Assembly (NCBI RefSeq): GCF_008369195.1
Contig: NZ_VOBC01000001.1
Span: 2,046,001 to 2,110,000, forward strand
DNA: 64,000 nt
Source: Sporosarcina sp. ANT_H38
GTDB lineage: Bacteria; Bacillota; Bacilli; Bacillales_A; Planococcaceae
Reading direction: 5' to 3'
Position numbers and translations under genes: made by a program. The notes under the pieces are model-generated. The model searched no databases. It was not told the DNA's origin and saw nothing but the letters and a program-made list of their open reading frames with translations. This document shows positions 55,827 through 64,000 of this stretch, in pieces; the stretch's first letter is position 1; every line of letters begins with the position of its first letter.

Positions 55827-55841
55827 AACAAAACGTTCTGA

Positions 55842-57242
55842 TTAAAGTATGAATTGTGACAAATCTTTATTCTTTGCGATATCTTTCAGCTTTTCATCGA
55901 CATAAGCGGGCGTAATTTTGATTGTTGCCGGCCCGATATCAGCCGCTTCATACGATAGTTCTTCGAGTAATTTTTCTAAAATTGTATGAAGACGTCTAGC
56001 ACCTATATTCTCCGTTTCGTTATTCACATCAAATGCAATTTCAGCAAGTCTGCTGATTGCTTCGTCAGTAAAATCCAAAACAACATTTTCCGTATTTAGC
56101 AATTTCTCGTATTGGCGGATAAGAGAAAAATCAGGCTCTTTTAAAATGCGTTCAAAATCATTCTTTGTTAGCTTTTCAAGTTCAACCCGGATCGGAAAGC
56201 GCCCTTGCAGTTCAGGAATAATATCTGAGGGTTTCGACATATGGAACGCCCCTGCCGCTATAAACAAAATGAAATCGGTCTTTACTGTACCGTACTTTGT
56301 CGCCACAGTCGAGCCTTCAACGATTGGTAATATGTCCCTTTGAACACCTTCACGCGAAACGTCGGCTGATGAACCACTTCCACCGCGACTTGCAATTTTG
56401 TCCATTTCATCAAGGAAGATGATACCTGACTGCTCCGTCAGCTCAATTGCACGCCTCGAGATTTCATCATGATCAATCAGTTTGTCGGCCTCTTCTGCTT
56501 CAAGTGCAATTCGGGCGTCCTTCACTTTCATCTTCCGCTTGACCGTCTTTTTCGGCATGAGGGAAGATAATGCATCTTGCATATTAGCGCCCATTTGTTC
56601 CATACCCGACCCTTGTAAAGCGTCAAACATGGAGGATTGCTGCGCGGAAACTTCAACAGTGACCATTTGCTCTTCAAGCTCTCCTGCTTTAAGGCTTATA
56701 GCGATCTCAGAACGTTTACGCTTCACTTCGGCTACTTCTACATAATCAGGCTCTTCCTGCTCTGTTTTTTGGCCGAATAGCATTTCGAACGGGTTTTGCA
56801 TGCCGCCCATTTTCTTTTTTTCAGGAGCAAGTAATTCAATTAACCGTTCTTCAGCAAGAATAACCGCGTGCTCTTTTACAGCTCCTCGTTGCTCTTCTCG
56901 AACAATTCGAACGCCCGCTTCTGTTAAGTCTCTTATCATCGACTCAACATCACGCCCTACATAGCCTACTTCTGTAAATTTCGTCGCTTCCACTTTCAGG
57001 AAGGGAGCATTTACCAGCTTGGCAATTCTTCTCGCGATTTCAGTCTTCCCGACACCAGTCGGGCCAATCATAAGAATGTTTTTCGGTATAATTTCACTTT
57101 TCTCGTCATCAGAAAGCAGACTTCTTCTGTACCTGTTACGGATGGCTACAGCCACTGCACGCTTAGCTTTGTCTTGACCGATAATATATCTGTCGAGATG
57201 TGCAGTCAATTCCTTGGGTGTCAGTTCTTGTCTCTTTATCAT
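55842..57242 (-). CDS. hslU: ATP-dependent protease ATPase subunit HslU (ClpY/CodX)
   Basis: AAA+ unfoldase of the HslUV protease, 466 residues. It has Walker [18 protein letters not shown], the pore motif in the [11 protein letters not shown] region, a specific I domain (about 110-245), Walker [14 protein letters not shown], and a C-terminus ending DLSQFIL that docks into HslV. The ATG overlaps the hslV stop by 4 bases. Confidence 0.97.
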   Translation of the reverse strand: MIKRQELTPKELTAHLDRYIIGQDKAKRAVAVAIRNRYRRSLLSDDEKSEIIPKNILMIGPTGVGKTEIARRIAKLVNAPFLKVEATKFTEVGYVGRDVESMIRDLTEAGVRIVREEQRGAVKEHAVILAEERLIELLAPEKKKMGGMQNPFEMLFGQKTEQEEPDYVEVAEVKRKRSEIAISLKAGELEEQMVTVEVSAQQSSMFDALQGSGMEQMGANMQDALSSLMPKKTVKRKMKVKDARIALEAEEADKLIDHDEISRRAIELTEQSGIIFLDEMDKIASRGGSGSSADVSREGVQRDILPIVEGSTVATKYGTVKTDFILFIAAGAFHMSKPSDIIPELQGRFPIRVELEKLTKNDFERILKEPDFSLIRQYEKLLNTENVVLDFTDEAISRLAEIAFDVNNETENIGARRLHTILEKLLEELSYEAADIGPATIKITPAYVDEKLKDIAKNKDLSQFIL

Positions 57243-57781
57243 TCGAGTACCTCCACAATAATATGATCATTTGTGAAAACGCATATTTCTGCAGCAGTTT
57301 CTAGTGCCGCTTGGGCAATTTCTGCTGCAGTGAGCGAATGCCCGCTATACTTTTTCAAAGCCCGGCCGGCCGCAAGTGCGTAATGACCACCTGAACCGAT
57401 TGCCAAAACACCATCATCCGGTTCAATCACTTCTCCTGTACCAGACACGAGTAATAGACTTTCATTATCCATGACAAGGAGCATTGCCTCAAGTTTCCGG
57501 AGAATCCGGTCACCTCGCCATTCTTTCGCAAGTTCAACAGAAGCCCTTTGCAGGTTCCCATTATATTCTGTCAGTTTGGCTTCGAATAAATCGAATAACG
57601 TGAAAGCGTCCGCTACCGATCCCGCAAAACCTGCCAGTACTTTACCACCAAATATGCGGCGGACTTTTTTTGCCGTATGTTTCATGACGACTGTGTTTCC
57701 TACCGTCACTTGCCCATCGCCTGACATGGCACAAGACCCTTCATGGCGAATGGCAAAGATTGTCGTTGCATGGAATTCCAT
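57239..57781 (-). CDS. hslV: ATP-dependent protease peptidase subunit HslV (ClpQ/CodW)
   Basis: Proteasome-beta-like peptidase, 180 residues. The core motifs [34 protein letters not shown] and [17 protein letters not shown] are present. The N-terminus is [14 protein letters not shown]. subtilis CodW has [11 protein letters not shown] and uses an N-terminal serine; here that serine is absent and Glu follows Met. Thr6 or Thr7 would have to be exposed by processing. The ATG at 57781 follows AGGAGG 8 bases upstream, so the start is firm. Confidence 0.96.
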   Translation of the reverse strand: MEFHATTIFAIRHEGSCAMSGDGQVTVGNTVVMKHTAKKVRRIFGGKVLAGFAGSVADAFTLFDLFEAKLTEYNGNLQRASVELAKEWRGDRILRKLEAMLLVMDNESLLLVSGTGEVIEPDDGVLAIGSGGHYALAAGRALKKYSGHSLTAAEIAQAALETAAEICVFTNDHIIVEVLE

Positions 57782-57793
57782 CAGATCATCCTC

Positions 57794-58693
57794 CTATGCT
57801 CGCGGATGCGTATTCATATATGTTTTCCTTAAATGCTCTTTAGTTATATGTGTATACACTTGCGTTGAAGATAAGTGACTGTGTCCAAGTAGTTCCTGAA
57901 CGGTTCTCATGTCGGCGCCCCCCGCCAAAAGGTGGGTCGCAAAAGAATGGCGAATCATATGAGGGTAGATTTTTGAGTGTAGTGATGCGCGTTCCATCAT
58001 CATGTTTAAGATATGGCGCACACCCCGGTCAGTCAGTGGGTCCCCCCGTAAATTGACGAACAGCATGTCATGCTCTTTCTGTTTCATCAAATTCAGTCTG
58101 CTTTTCTCACGATAAGCATCCAGTGCTGATTGCGCAAAACTCCCGAATGGTACGTATCGTTCCTTACGTCCTTTTCCCATTACCAAAACAATGCCAAGTT
58201 CGTCATCAATGTCATGCATTTTTACAGATGTCAGTTCACTGACCCGCATACCGGTTGCGTAGAGTAATTCAAGGAGCGCGTAGTCACGTAAAGACTTTCT
58301 ATCTTCCCCTTCACAGGTAGAAAATAAGGACTCCATTTCCTCTTCATAAAAAAAAGCCGGCAGCCGTTCTTCCTTCTTCGGATGATGAAGGGAACGAAAT
58401 GCATTATCGCTAATGCCATACCTGTCATTCGAAAATTTAAAAAAGGAGCGGATAGAAGATATTTTTCTAGAAATGGATGCCCTCGCTAAACCCAAGTCAT
58501 ACAGTTTAGTGGCATAAAGTCTTGCTTCAGGATAAGTCACATCGTTCAAATCCGTAATCCCTTCAACTTCCAGGAATAACAGAAATGCATCAACATCTTT
58601 TTCATACTCTGATACTGTGTAAAATGAATAGTTCTTTTCCAAGCGTACGTACGAAATGTATTCATCACGGATGATAGAAGGTTGTACTGTCAT
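57794..58693 (-). CDS. xerC: Tyrosine recombinase XerC (CodV)
   Basis: Chromosome dimer resolution recombinase, 299 residues. The SAM-like N-terminal domain is followed by the catalytic domain with Arg in ATGMRVSELTSV, HMIRHSFATHLLAGGAD, LGHSHLSSTQVYTHIT with the nucleophilic Tyr. The ATG at 58693 has GGGAGGGAG upstream; the longer frame upstream carries the promoter. First gene of the xerC-hslV-hslU-codY operon, as in B. subtilis. Confidence 0.96.
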   Translation of the reverse strand: MTVQPSIIRDEYISYVRLEKNYSFYTVSEYEKDVDAFLLFLEVEGITDLNDVTYPEARLYATKLYDLGLARASISRKISSIRSFFKFSNDRYGISDNAFRSLHHPKKEERLPAFFYEEEMESLFSTCEGEDRKSLRDYALLELLYATGMRVSELTSVKMHDIDDELGIVLVMGKGRKERYVPFGSFAQSALDAYREKSRLNLMKQKEHDMLFVNLRGDPLTDRGVRHILNMMMERASLHSKIYPHMIRHSFATHLLAGGADMRTVQELLGHSHLSSTQVYTHITKEHLRKTYMNTHPRA

Positions 58694-58753
58694 ACACTTC
58701 TCCCTCCCTGAATAAAAGGCCTCTAAGTTATTAAAGTATTTCGAGTCATTTGA

Positions 58754-58782
58754 ATAATAACACATTCTTTACGAAACGTCAT
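58754..58782 (-). promoter_or_regulatory. Sigma-A type promoter of the cod operon
   Basis: ATGACG (58782-58777), 17 bases, TATTAT (58759-58754), with a TG one base upstream of the -10 (extended -10). It lies about 60 bases before the xerC ATG. Confidence 0.55.
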
Positions 58783-58949
58783 AGTAAAGCGAGTTGACTA
58801 ATAGCCGAAAGATAACGACTAATCCAGAAATTCGAAAGTCATCCACGATTCACTATACAGTACATAATGATCGTACGGCAACTATCTATTACCAAGAAGT
58901 CTGACCTCTTTCAATTTGTTCGTTTTTTCGACACAATTTGTTCATATCC

Positions 58950-58996
58950 GCAAAAAAAAGAAGGACAGGAATACTTTCCTAGCCTTCTCTTTTTAT
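58950..58996 (-). terminator. Intrinsic terminator of trmFO
   Basis: On the minus strand AAAGAGAAGG and CCTTCTTTTT form the stem, with an inner AGGAAAGTATTCCT hairpin, followed by a run of T. It starts about 12 bases after the trmFO stop. Confidence 0.85.
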
Positions 58997-59007
58997 TAAC
59001 AAACTAT

Positions 59008-60318
59008 TCAAGACATTGATACTGTCTGAAATTCACTAATCGCTTTAAGAGCACGTTCAGCGTGCTTCTCTGCGCGTTCCAACTTGCTCCTAACGCGTTT
59101 TCCAAGTTCCGGGAAAAGACCAAAGTTGATGTTCATCGGTTGGAAGTTTTGCGGATTGGCTTCGGTCACATAGCGCGCCATGCTTCCGAGTGCTGTTTCG
59201 TGCGGGAAAAGGATTAGATCTTTACCAAGTGCTAGATTGGCAGCGTTAATGCCTGCAATAAGTCCTGAACCTGCCGATTCGACATATCCCTCAACGCCGG
59301 TCATTTGTCCTGCGAAAAACACATTAGAGTTCGCCTTTAACTGGTAGGTCGCATTCAGCACACGGGGAGAATTTATAAATGTGTTGCGATGCATAACACC
59401 ATAGCGAACGATTTCAACGTTTTCTAGACCGGGGATAAGTTTGATAACTTCTTTTTGTGCTCCCCATTTCATATGTGTTTGAAATCCTACGATGTTATAC
59501 AAGGTCCCAGCAGCATCATCTTGACGAAGCTGAATAACCGCTGTTGCAAGTTTCCCTGTTTCCGGATGTTCAAGTCCAACCGGTTTAAGTGCGCCGAATA
59601 ACAGTGTTTGTGCACCGCGCTGGGCAACCACTTCCACCGGCATACATCCTTCGAAATAGATTTCTTTTTCGAACTCCTTAAGCGGTACAATTTCTGCCGC
59701 GACAAGCGCATTGTAGAAACGTTCGAATTCTTCTTCATTCATAGGACAGTTTAAATATGCCGCCTCGCCTTTATCATAACGAGATTTCAAATAAACTTTG
59801 TCCATATCGATTGAATCTTTTTCTATAATCGGCGCTGCTGCGTCATAGAAATATAAATATTCCTCGCCTGTCAATTTACGTATTTGTTCAGCAAGTGCTG
59901 GTGATGTAAGTGGTCCCGTCGCAATAATTGTGATTCCCTCTGGTAGTTCCGTCACTTCTTCATTGATAACTTCGATAAGCGGATGGTTTCGAATCGTGTC
60001 AGTAACATTGCCAGCAAACTCATGGCGGTCAACCGCCAGTGCTCCGCCAGCAGGAACCGCACAAGCGTCAGCCGCACGTATAATGAGAGAGTCAAGCATT
60101 CTCATTTCTTCCTTGATAATTCCAACTGCATTGGTCAAATTGTTAGCGCGTAACGAGTTACTACACACGAGCTCTGCAAATTTGTCCGTGTGATGCGCAG
60201 GCGTCTGTTTTACCGGTCGCATTTCATATAAACGTACATTCACTCCACGGCTGGCGATTTGCCATGCAGCCTCGCTCCCAGCAAGGCCTGCGCCGATTAC
60301 ATTTACGATGGATGTCAT
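59008..60318 (-). CDS. trmFO: Folate-dependent tRNA m5U54 methyltransferase TrmFO (Gid)
   Basis: Flavoprotein that makes 5-methyluridine 54 in tRNA using methylene-THF, 436 residues. The N-terminal dinucleotide motif is [17 protein letters not shown], and the family segments [30 protein letters not shown] and [19 protein letters not shown] (parts) are clear. The ATG at 60318 is preceded by GAAGGGG. It follows topA after a 241-base gap made of a repeat element. Confidence 0.97.
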   Translation of the reverse strand: MTSIVNVIGAGLAGSEAAWQIASRGVNVRLYEMRPVKQTPAHHTDKFAELVCSNSLRANNLTNAVGIIKEEMRMLDSLIIRAADACAVPAGGALAVDRHEFAGNVTDTIRNHPLIEVINEEVTELPEGITIIATGPLTSPALAEQIRKLTGEEYLYFYDAAAPIIEKDSIDMDKVYLKSRYDKGEAAYLNCPMNEEEFERFYNALVAAEIVPLKEFEKEIYFEGCMPVEVVAQRGAQTLLFGALKPVGLEHPETGKLATAVIQLRQDDAAGTLYNIVGFQTHMKWGAQKEVIKLIPGLENVEIVRYGVMHRNTFINSPRVLNATYQLKANSNVFFAGQMTGVEGYVESAGSGLIAGINAANLALGKDLILFPHETALGSMARYVTEANPQNFQPMNINFGLFPELGKRVRSKLERAEKHAERALKAISEFQTVSMS

Positions 60319-60342
60319 TCTGTCCCCTTCTTTCTACCGTTC

Positions 60343-60556
60343 TTTTTGTCCAGACTCCAGGCGCCAGATGTTCGGAGGGCCACAGGATGTGGGTCACGCA
60401 GCGGGGAGGGATTGAACTGCATCCCTCCTTATTGCCGCAGGACGCGGCGCACTTAGGCTGGGTTCCTCGAAAGGCGTTTCGGCTGTGCGGCAAAGTACGC
60501 CGCTCCGCCAAACCGCCTTATGCCTGCCGCATCTGGACGGCGCCTTCCGCTTTTCT
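60343..60556 (-). repeat. Dispersed intergenic element, long form
   Basis: On the minus strand it begins AAGAAAAGCGGAAGGCGCCG next to the topA stop. It carries about 100 extra bases with several GGCG-rich hairpins, then AAGGAGGGATGCAGTTCAAT and CTGCGTGACCCACATCCTGT, and ends GGCGCCTGGAGTCTGGACA. The core GGAGGGAT/ATCCCTCC hairpin is perfect. GC content is visibly higher than in the flanks. Confidence 0.8.
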
Positions 60557-60559
60557 TTG

Positions 60560-62632
60560 TTACTGCGTATCTTCTTTATAATCACATTCTGTACATTGGA
60601 TTTGTACACCTTTTTTCAGTTTCTTTTCAACTAGTGTACTTTCACACTTCGGACACGGTCTCGTAATTGGCTTATCCCATGAAACGTATTCACATTCTGG
60701 ATATCTATCACAGCCATAGAATATACGTTTCGTCTTACTTTTCCGTTCGACCACCTGTCCTTCTTTACATGTGGGACAAGTCACACCAATTGGCTTGATA
60801 ATAGCTTTCGTATTGCGACACTCAGGAAAATCCGAACAGGCCATGAACTTGCCGTATCGGCCTAGTTTGAATACCATAGCGGAACCACATTTCTCACAGT
60901 CTTCGCCAGCCGGTTCATCTTTTATTTCGATTTTTTCCATCTCTGCATCTGCGATTTGCACATGCTTTTCAAAATCGCCATAGAAGTTGTCTATGACCCT
61001 CTTCCATTTAATTATACCTTGCTCCACATTATCAAGTTCTTTTTCCATTTGAGCTGTGAATTCAAGGTCGATAATATTAGGGAAGTATTGATCTACTGCC
61101 TGATGAACGATACCGCCAAGTTCAGTCGGGAGAAATCTTTTTGCATCGAGGACTACATATCCTCGTTTTTGGATTGTGTCGAGCGTCGGTGCGTATGTTG
61201 ATGGACGACCTATTCCCTGCTCCTCTAGCGTCTTGACTAATCTCGCTTCCGAAAACCGTGGTGGCGGCTGAGTAAAGTGCTGTTTGGGATCGATTTCACT
61301 AAACTTCACTTTTTCGCCTTCTTCAAGCGGCGGGAGGATACGGTCTTTCTCCTCTTCTTTATCATCGTTACCTTCAACATATACTTTCATGAACCCTTGG
61401 AATTTAACTTGCGAACCGTTCGCCCTGAAGCGGACATCACCATTCACAAGATCGACCGAGACTGTATCAAGTACTGCCGGCGCCATTTGACTGGCAACAA
61501 GTCGTTCCCATATGAGTTTGTAAAGGCGCAGTTGATCCCGTGACAATACTGTTTTCATAGCAGCCGGCGGTCGCATGACAGATGTCGGGCGTACTGCCTC
61601 GTGTGCGTCCTGCGTTTTTGCTGTACTTTTAGCAGCCGGCTTTGATGTCGTGATATATTCTTCCCCATACATTGTTTCGATGAATGACCTTGCCTCTTCT
61701 TTCGCGCTATCGGCAATTCTGGTCGAGTCAGTTCTCATGTAAGTAATGAGACCGACTTGGCCTTCTTTCCCAAGGTTTATCCCTTCATAGAGCTGTTGGG
61801 CAAGCATCATCGTCTTTTTCGCTCGGAAGTTGAGTTTTCGCGCCGCTTCCTGTTGCAAGGATGAAGTAGTGAATGGTAGTGCAGGATTTCGTTTGCGCTC
61901 TTTTTTAACAACATTTGCAATATCGAATTTATCGCCGTTTAATTGATCTAAAACTGCATCAACCTGCTGTTTATCTACAAGTTTTACCTTTTTCTTCGAA
62001 TCTCCGAAGAACTCAGCTTCAAATGTAGTGTTATCTTTTTCAAATTGGCCAGAGATACTCCAGTATTCTTCAGGGACAAATGCATTTATTTCATTTTCTC
62101 TGTCGATAATCATACGAAGTGCCACTGATTGGACCCGTCCGGCGGATAGCCCTTTTTTCACTTTTTTCCAAAGTATTGGGCTAATGTTGTAGCCTACAAG
62201 TCTATCTAAAATGCGGCGGGCTTGTTGAGCGTCGACACGATCCATGTCGATTGGCCGTGGATTCTTAAATGATTCCTTAATCGCTTCTTTTGTTATTTCA
62301 TTAAAAACAACTCGACAATCTGACTCGATATCTACGCCAAGCTGATTTGCTAAATGCCATGCAATCGCTTCCCCTTCTCTGTCAGGGTCAGCTGCGAGAA
62401 AGATTTTTTTCGCTTTTTTCGCTTCTTTTTTTAATTCTTGAAGAATCGGGCCTTTGCCGCGAATCGTAATGTATTTGGGTTCAAAATCATTTTCGGTATC
62501 TACGCCCATCTGACTGCGCGGAAGATCGCGCAAATGACCGAGTGATGCACGCACTTTATATTTTTTTCCGAGATAGCGTTCAATCGTTTTTGCCTTTGCG
62601 GGTGATTCCACAATTACTAGGTAGTCTGCCAT
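60560..62632 (-). CDS. topA: DNA topoisomerase I
   Basis: Type IA topoisomerase relaxing negative supercoils, 690 residues. The Toprim domain begins [19 protein letters not shown] and has the [13 protein letters not shown] acidic motif. The active-site Tyr is in [13 protein letters not shown] near residue 297. Three C-terminal zinc ribbons follow: [34 protein letters not shown] and [14 protein letters not shown]. The ATG at 62632 follows AAGGAGG. Confidence 0.98.
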   Translation of the reverse strand: MADYLVIVESPAKAKTIERYLGKKYKVRASLGHLRDLPRSQMGVDTENDFEPKYITIRGKGPILQELKKEAKKAKKIFLAADPDREGEAIAWHLANQLGVDIESDCRVVFNEITKEAIKESFKNPRPIDMDRVDAQQARRILDRLVGYNISPILWKKVKKGLSAGRVQSVALRMIIDRENEINAFVPEEYWSISGQFEKDNTTFEAEFFGDSKKKVKLVDKQQVDAVLDQLNGDKFDIANVVKKERKRNPALPFTTSSLQQEAARKLNFRAKKTMMLAQQLYEGINLGKEGQVGLITYMRTDSTRIADSAKEEARSFIETMYGEEYITTSKPAAKSTAKTQDAHEAVRPTSVMRPPAAMKTVLSRDQLRLYKLIWERLVASQMAPAVLDTVSVDLVNGDVRFRANGSQVKFQGFMKVYVEGNDDKEEEKDRILPPLEEGEKVKFSEIDPKQHFTQPPPRFSEARLVKTLEEQGIGRPSTYAPTLDTIQKRGYVVLDAKRFLPTELGGIVHQAVDQYFPNIIDLEFTAQMEKELDNVEQGIIKWKRVIDNFYGDFEKHVQIADAEMEKIEIKDEPAGEDCEKCGSAMVFKLGRYGKFMACSDFPECRNTKAIIKPIGVTCPTCKEGQVVERKSKTKRIFYGCDRYPECEYVSWDKPITRPCPKCESTLVEKKLKKGVQIQCTECDYKEDTQ

Positions 62633-62692
62633 TGAGTGTATGCCTCCTTAGAGAGGTTCCGTATTTATTCATCAAAAGAATATCTGTTGCAA

Positions 62693-62721
62693 AATGTATA
62701 CCACATTTCATATTATTGCAA
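62693..62721 (-). promoter_or_regulatory. Weak candidate promoter for topA
   Basis: TTGCAA (62721-62716), 17 bases, TACATT (62698-62693); alternatively TATACA with a short 15-base spacer. It lies about 60 bases upstream of topA. The call is tentative. Confidence 0.35.
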
Positions 62722-62746
62722 CCTTTTCAATGAAAAAGAGTTTTAT

Positions 62747-63634
62747 TCAACCATTGAAAACGAGTGCTCCAACGATTTGAAATCCGTTCCAGAGCGGTTT
62801 TGCGCCTTCTTCTATCAACTTATTCGGCCCTGCTGATAAAAGGGATGTGATGGGGCCGGGAACTGCATAGATATCTTTCCCGTGATCAAGTGCATGCTCC
62901 ACCGTACTCATTGTTCCGCTTTTATCTGCGGATTCAGTGACAACGACCACATCGGACAATCCGCTTATAATACGATTTCGCATTGGAAAAGTCCAACGTT
63001 CAGGATTTACATACGGTGGATACTCTGTAATAAGGAGATGATTTACAGCTATTTTCTCCGCAAGTGCACGATTTTCTTTTGGGTAAAGATGGAACAATCC
63101 ATGCCCAAGTACAGCGATTGTTTTTCCACCATATTCGAGTGCCGCTTCATGTGCCATCGTGTCGGCTCCTGTTGCTAGTCCTGATACGATAACAGCCTCA
63201 TTTTCGACAAGAGGTGGCACAATAAGCGCCATTGCTTTTTTTGAATAAACAGTTGCTTTACGGGATCCAATAATTGCGACATTAAATTTTTTGGTGAGTA
63301 ATGTGGTATCACCTTTTGCATAGAGAACTGCCGGGGGATCGATAAGTATGCGTAACTGGTCAGGGTATAAGGGATTTGAGAACGGGATTGGGGTGATTGC
63401 ATTCCGCTCATATAATTCATCGTAGGGGGTGTCGGCGTTTCGGTGTAGATTATCTTTTATTTGAATTGCTTTTGACACCGAGATTCTCAGTATATGAGCA
63501 AGTTCATTCGCCTTGTAAACATATAACTTCTCGAGATTGGGGTCTATCTCGTAAAGTCCGTTTAATTTATTCAAAGGCACCGGAAATACATAGTGGAGCG
63601 CTAATAACCGCCTTTCGGCATCTGTTAGTTCCAT
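62747..63634 (-). CDS. dprA: DNA processing protein DprA (Smf)
   Basis: Loads RecA on incoming single-stranded DNA during transformation, 295 residues. A short N-terminal helical region is followed by the Rossmann-like core with VAIIGSRKATVYSKKA, VSGLATGADTMAHEAAL, TIAVLGHGLFHLYPKEN and the MRNRIISGLSDVVVVTES motif. The ATG at 63634 follows GGGAGGAATTTTG; the longer frame includes the ribosome site and sucD terminator. It lacks an obvious C-terminal winged helix. Confidence 0.96.
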   Translation of the reverse strand: MELTDAERRLLALHYVFPVPLNKLNGLYEIDPNLEKLYVYKANELAHILRISVSKAIQIKDNLHRNADTPYDELYERNAITPIPFSNPLYPDQLRILIDPPAVLYAKGDTTLLTKKFNVAIIGSRKATVYSKKAMALIVPPLVENEAVIVSGLATGADTMAHEAALEYGGKTIAVLGHGLFHLYPKENRALAEKIAVNHLLITEYPPYVNPERWTFPMRNRIISGLSDVVVVTESADKSGTMSTVEHALDHGKDIYAVPGPITSLLSAGPNKLIEEGAKPLWNGFQIVGALVFNG

Positions 63635-63660
63635 CAAAATTCCTCCCTTATTAATTAATA

Positions 63661-63702
63661 ATAAAAAAAGATGCAGCGCAAAAACTAGCACGCTGCATCT
63701 CT
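63661..63702 (-). terminator. Intrinsic terminator of sucD
   Basis: On the minus strand AGATGCAGCG pairs perfectly with CGCTGCATCT around a 12-base loop, followed by TTTTTTT. It starts 7 bases after the sucD stop. Confidence 0.95.
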
Positions 63703-63706
63703 CATA

Positions 63707-64000
63707 TTAATGTGTTTTACACTTTTCGTACAGACCTTTTTCTTTTATTACTTTAATTAATGTTTCTCCGATAACAGATGGAGTGTCTGCAACTTCAACA
63801 CCTGCAGCATTTAGCGCTTTGATTTTTTCAGCAGCTGTCCCTTTACCGCCGGAAATAATGGCACCAGCATGGCCCATACGTTTTCCTTCAGGAGCAGTTT
63901 GTCCACCGATAAAGCCGACAACTGGCTTCGTCATATTCTCTTTAATCCACGTAGCTGCTTCTTCTTCACCAGTTCCACCAATTTCACCGATCATAACTAC
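63707..64000 (-). CDS. sucD: Succinyl-CoA ligase (ADP-forming) alpha subunit, C-terminal part
   Basis: TCA-cycle enzyme; only the last 97 residues are inside the window and the gene continues past 64000. [16 protein letters not shown] includes the conserved glutamate preceding the phosphohistidine loop region, and [20 protein letters not shown] contains the active-site phosphohistidine (the H of MGHAGAI). The frame is open to the window edge, so no start is assigned. Confidence 0.96.
   Translation of the reverse strand, partial: VVMIGEIGGTGEEEAATWIKENMTKPVVGFIGGQTAPEGKRMGHAGAIISGGKGTAAEKIKALNAAGVEVADTPSVIGETLIKVIKEKGLYEKCKTH

Larger units (their letters stand above)
58694..59007. other. trmFO-xerC intergenic region
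   Basis: A 314-base gap with the trmFO terminator (58950-58996) and the promoter of the cod operon (58754-58782). The roughly 160 bases between show no gene or recognisable element. Confidence 0.65.

Noticed and set aside
55826..55848. Possible CodY operator upstream of codY
   Set aside because: The best match to AATTTTCWGAAAATT has about 9 of 15 positions, too weak to call without binding data.
60259..60609. Several overlapping frames on both strands between topA and trmFO
   Set aside because: They coincide with the GC-rich dispersed element and have no ribosome sites; the element explains the open frames.

Overview
The window is a chromosomal segment of a low-GC Gram-positive bacterium of the order Bacillales. 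Gene content and order follow the Bacillus subtilis block sucD-dprA-topA-trmFO-codV/W/X/Y-fla/che-rpsB-tsf-pyrH-frr-uppS-cdsA-dxr-rasP-proS-polC-rimP-nusA-infB-rbfA-truB-ribF-rpsO-pnp-mlpA. Every confident gene is on the minus strand, so transcription runs from 64000 toward 1. The protein sequences and the style of the intergenic repeats suggest Planococcaceae (a Sporosarcina-like organism). The genus is an inference from memory and is not proven here.

Layout in the direction of transcription: (i) 64000-59008 holds the end of sucD, then dprA, topA and trmFO. (ii) 58693-54977 is the cod operon xerC-hslV-hslU-codY, closed by a strong terminator. (iii) 54642-28080 is a roughly 27 kb flagellar/chemotaxis operon, flgB to cheD. 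It carries basal-body and rod genes, the C-ring switch (fliG, fliM, fliY), the export apparatus (fliH/I/J, fliO/P/Q/R, flhA/B), hook genes (fliK, flgD, flgE), the placement proteins flhF/flhG, and cheY/B/A/W/C/D. A terminator and an extended -10 promoter then separate it from sigD, a 99-aa unknown gene and a swrB-like gene. (iv) 26197-16680 is rpsB, tsf, pyrH, frr, uppS, cdsA, dxr, rasP and proS: translation factors, nucleotide, lipid and isoprenoid synthesis, and intramembrane proteolysis. (v) 16517-12207 is polC. (vi) 11838-6282 is the rimP-nusA-rnpM-ylxQ-infB-ylxP-rbfA operon, preceded by a leader with a promoter and an intrinsic terminator that fits NusA autoregulation. (vii) 6068-1 is truB, ribF, rpsO, pnp and the start of an M16 peptidase gene.

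This is a conserved housekeeping and motility region. I found no prophage, CRISPR array, insertion sequence, rRNA, tRNA or defence system. The unusual features are local. They are a coiled-coil insertion in the hook protein, a 15-copy decapeptide repeat in IF2, a hairpin between the ribosome binding site and start of swrD, a family of dispersed non-coding elements in intergenic gaps, a 21-bp tandem repeat behind rpsO, a decayed coding fragment upstream of pnp, and clustering of TTG/GTG starts in the flagellar operon. Start codons were chosen by ribosome binding site and family length, so several genes are shorter than the longest open frame.
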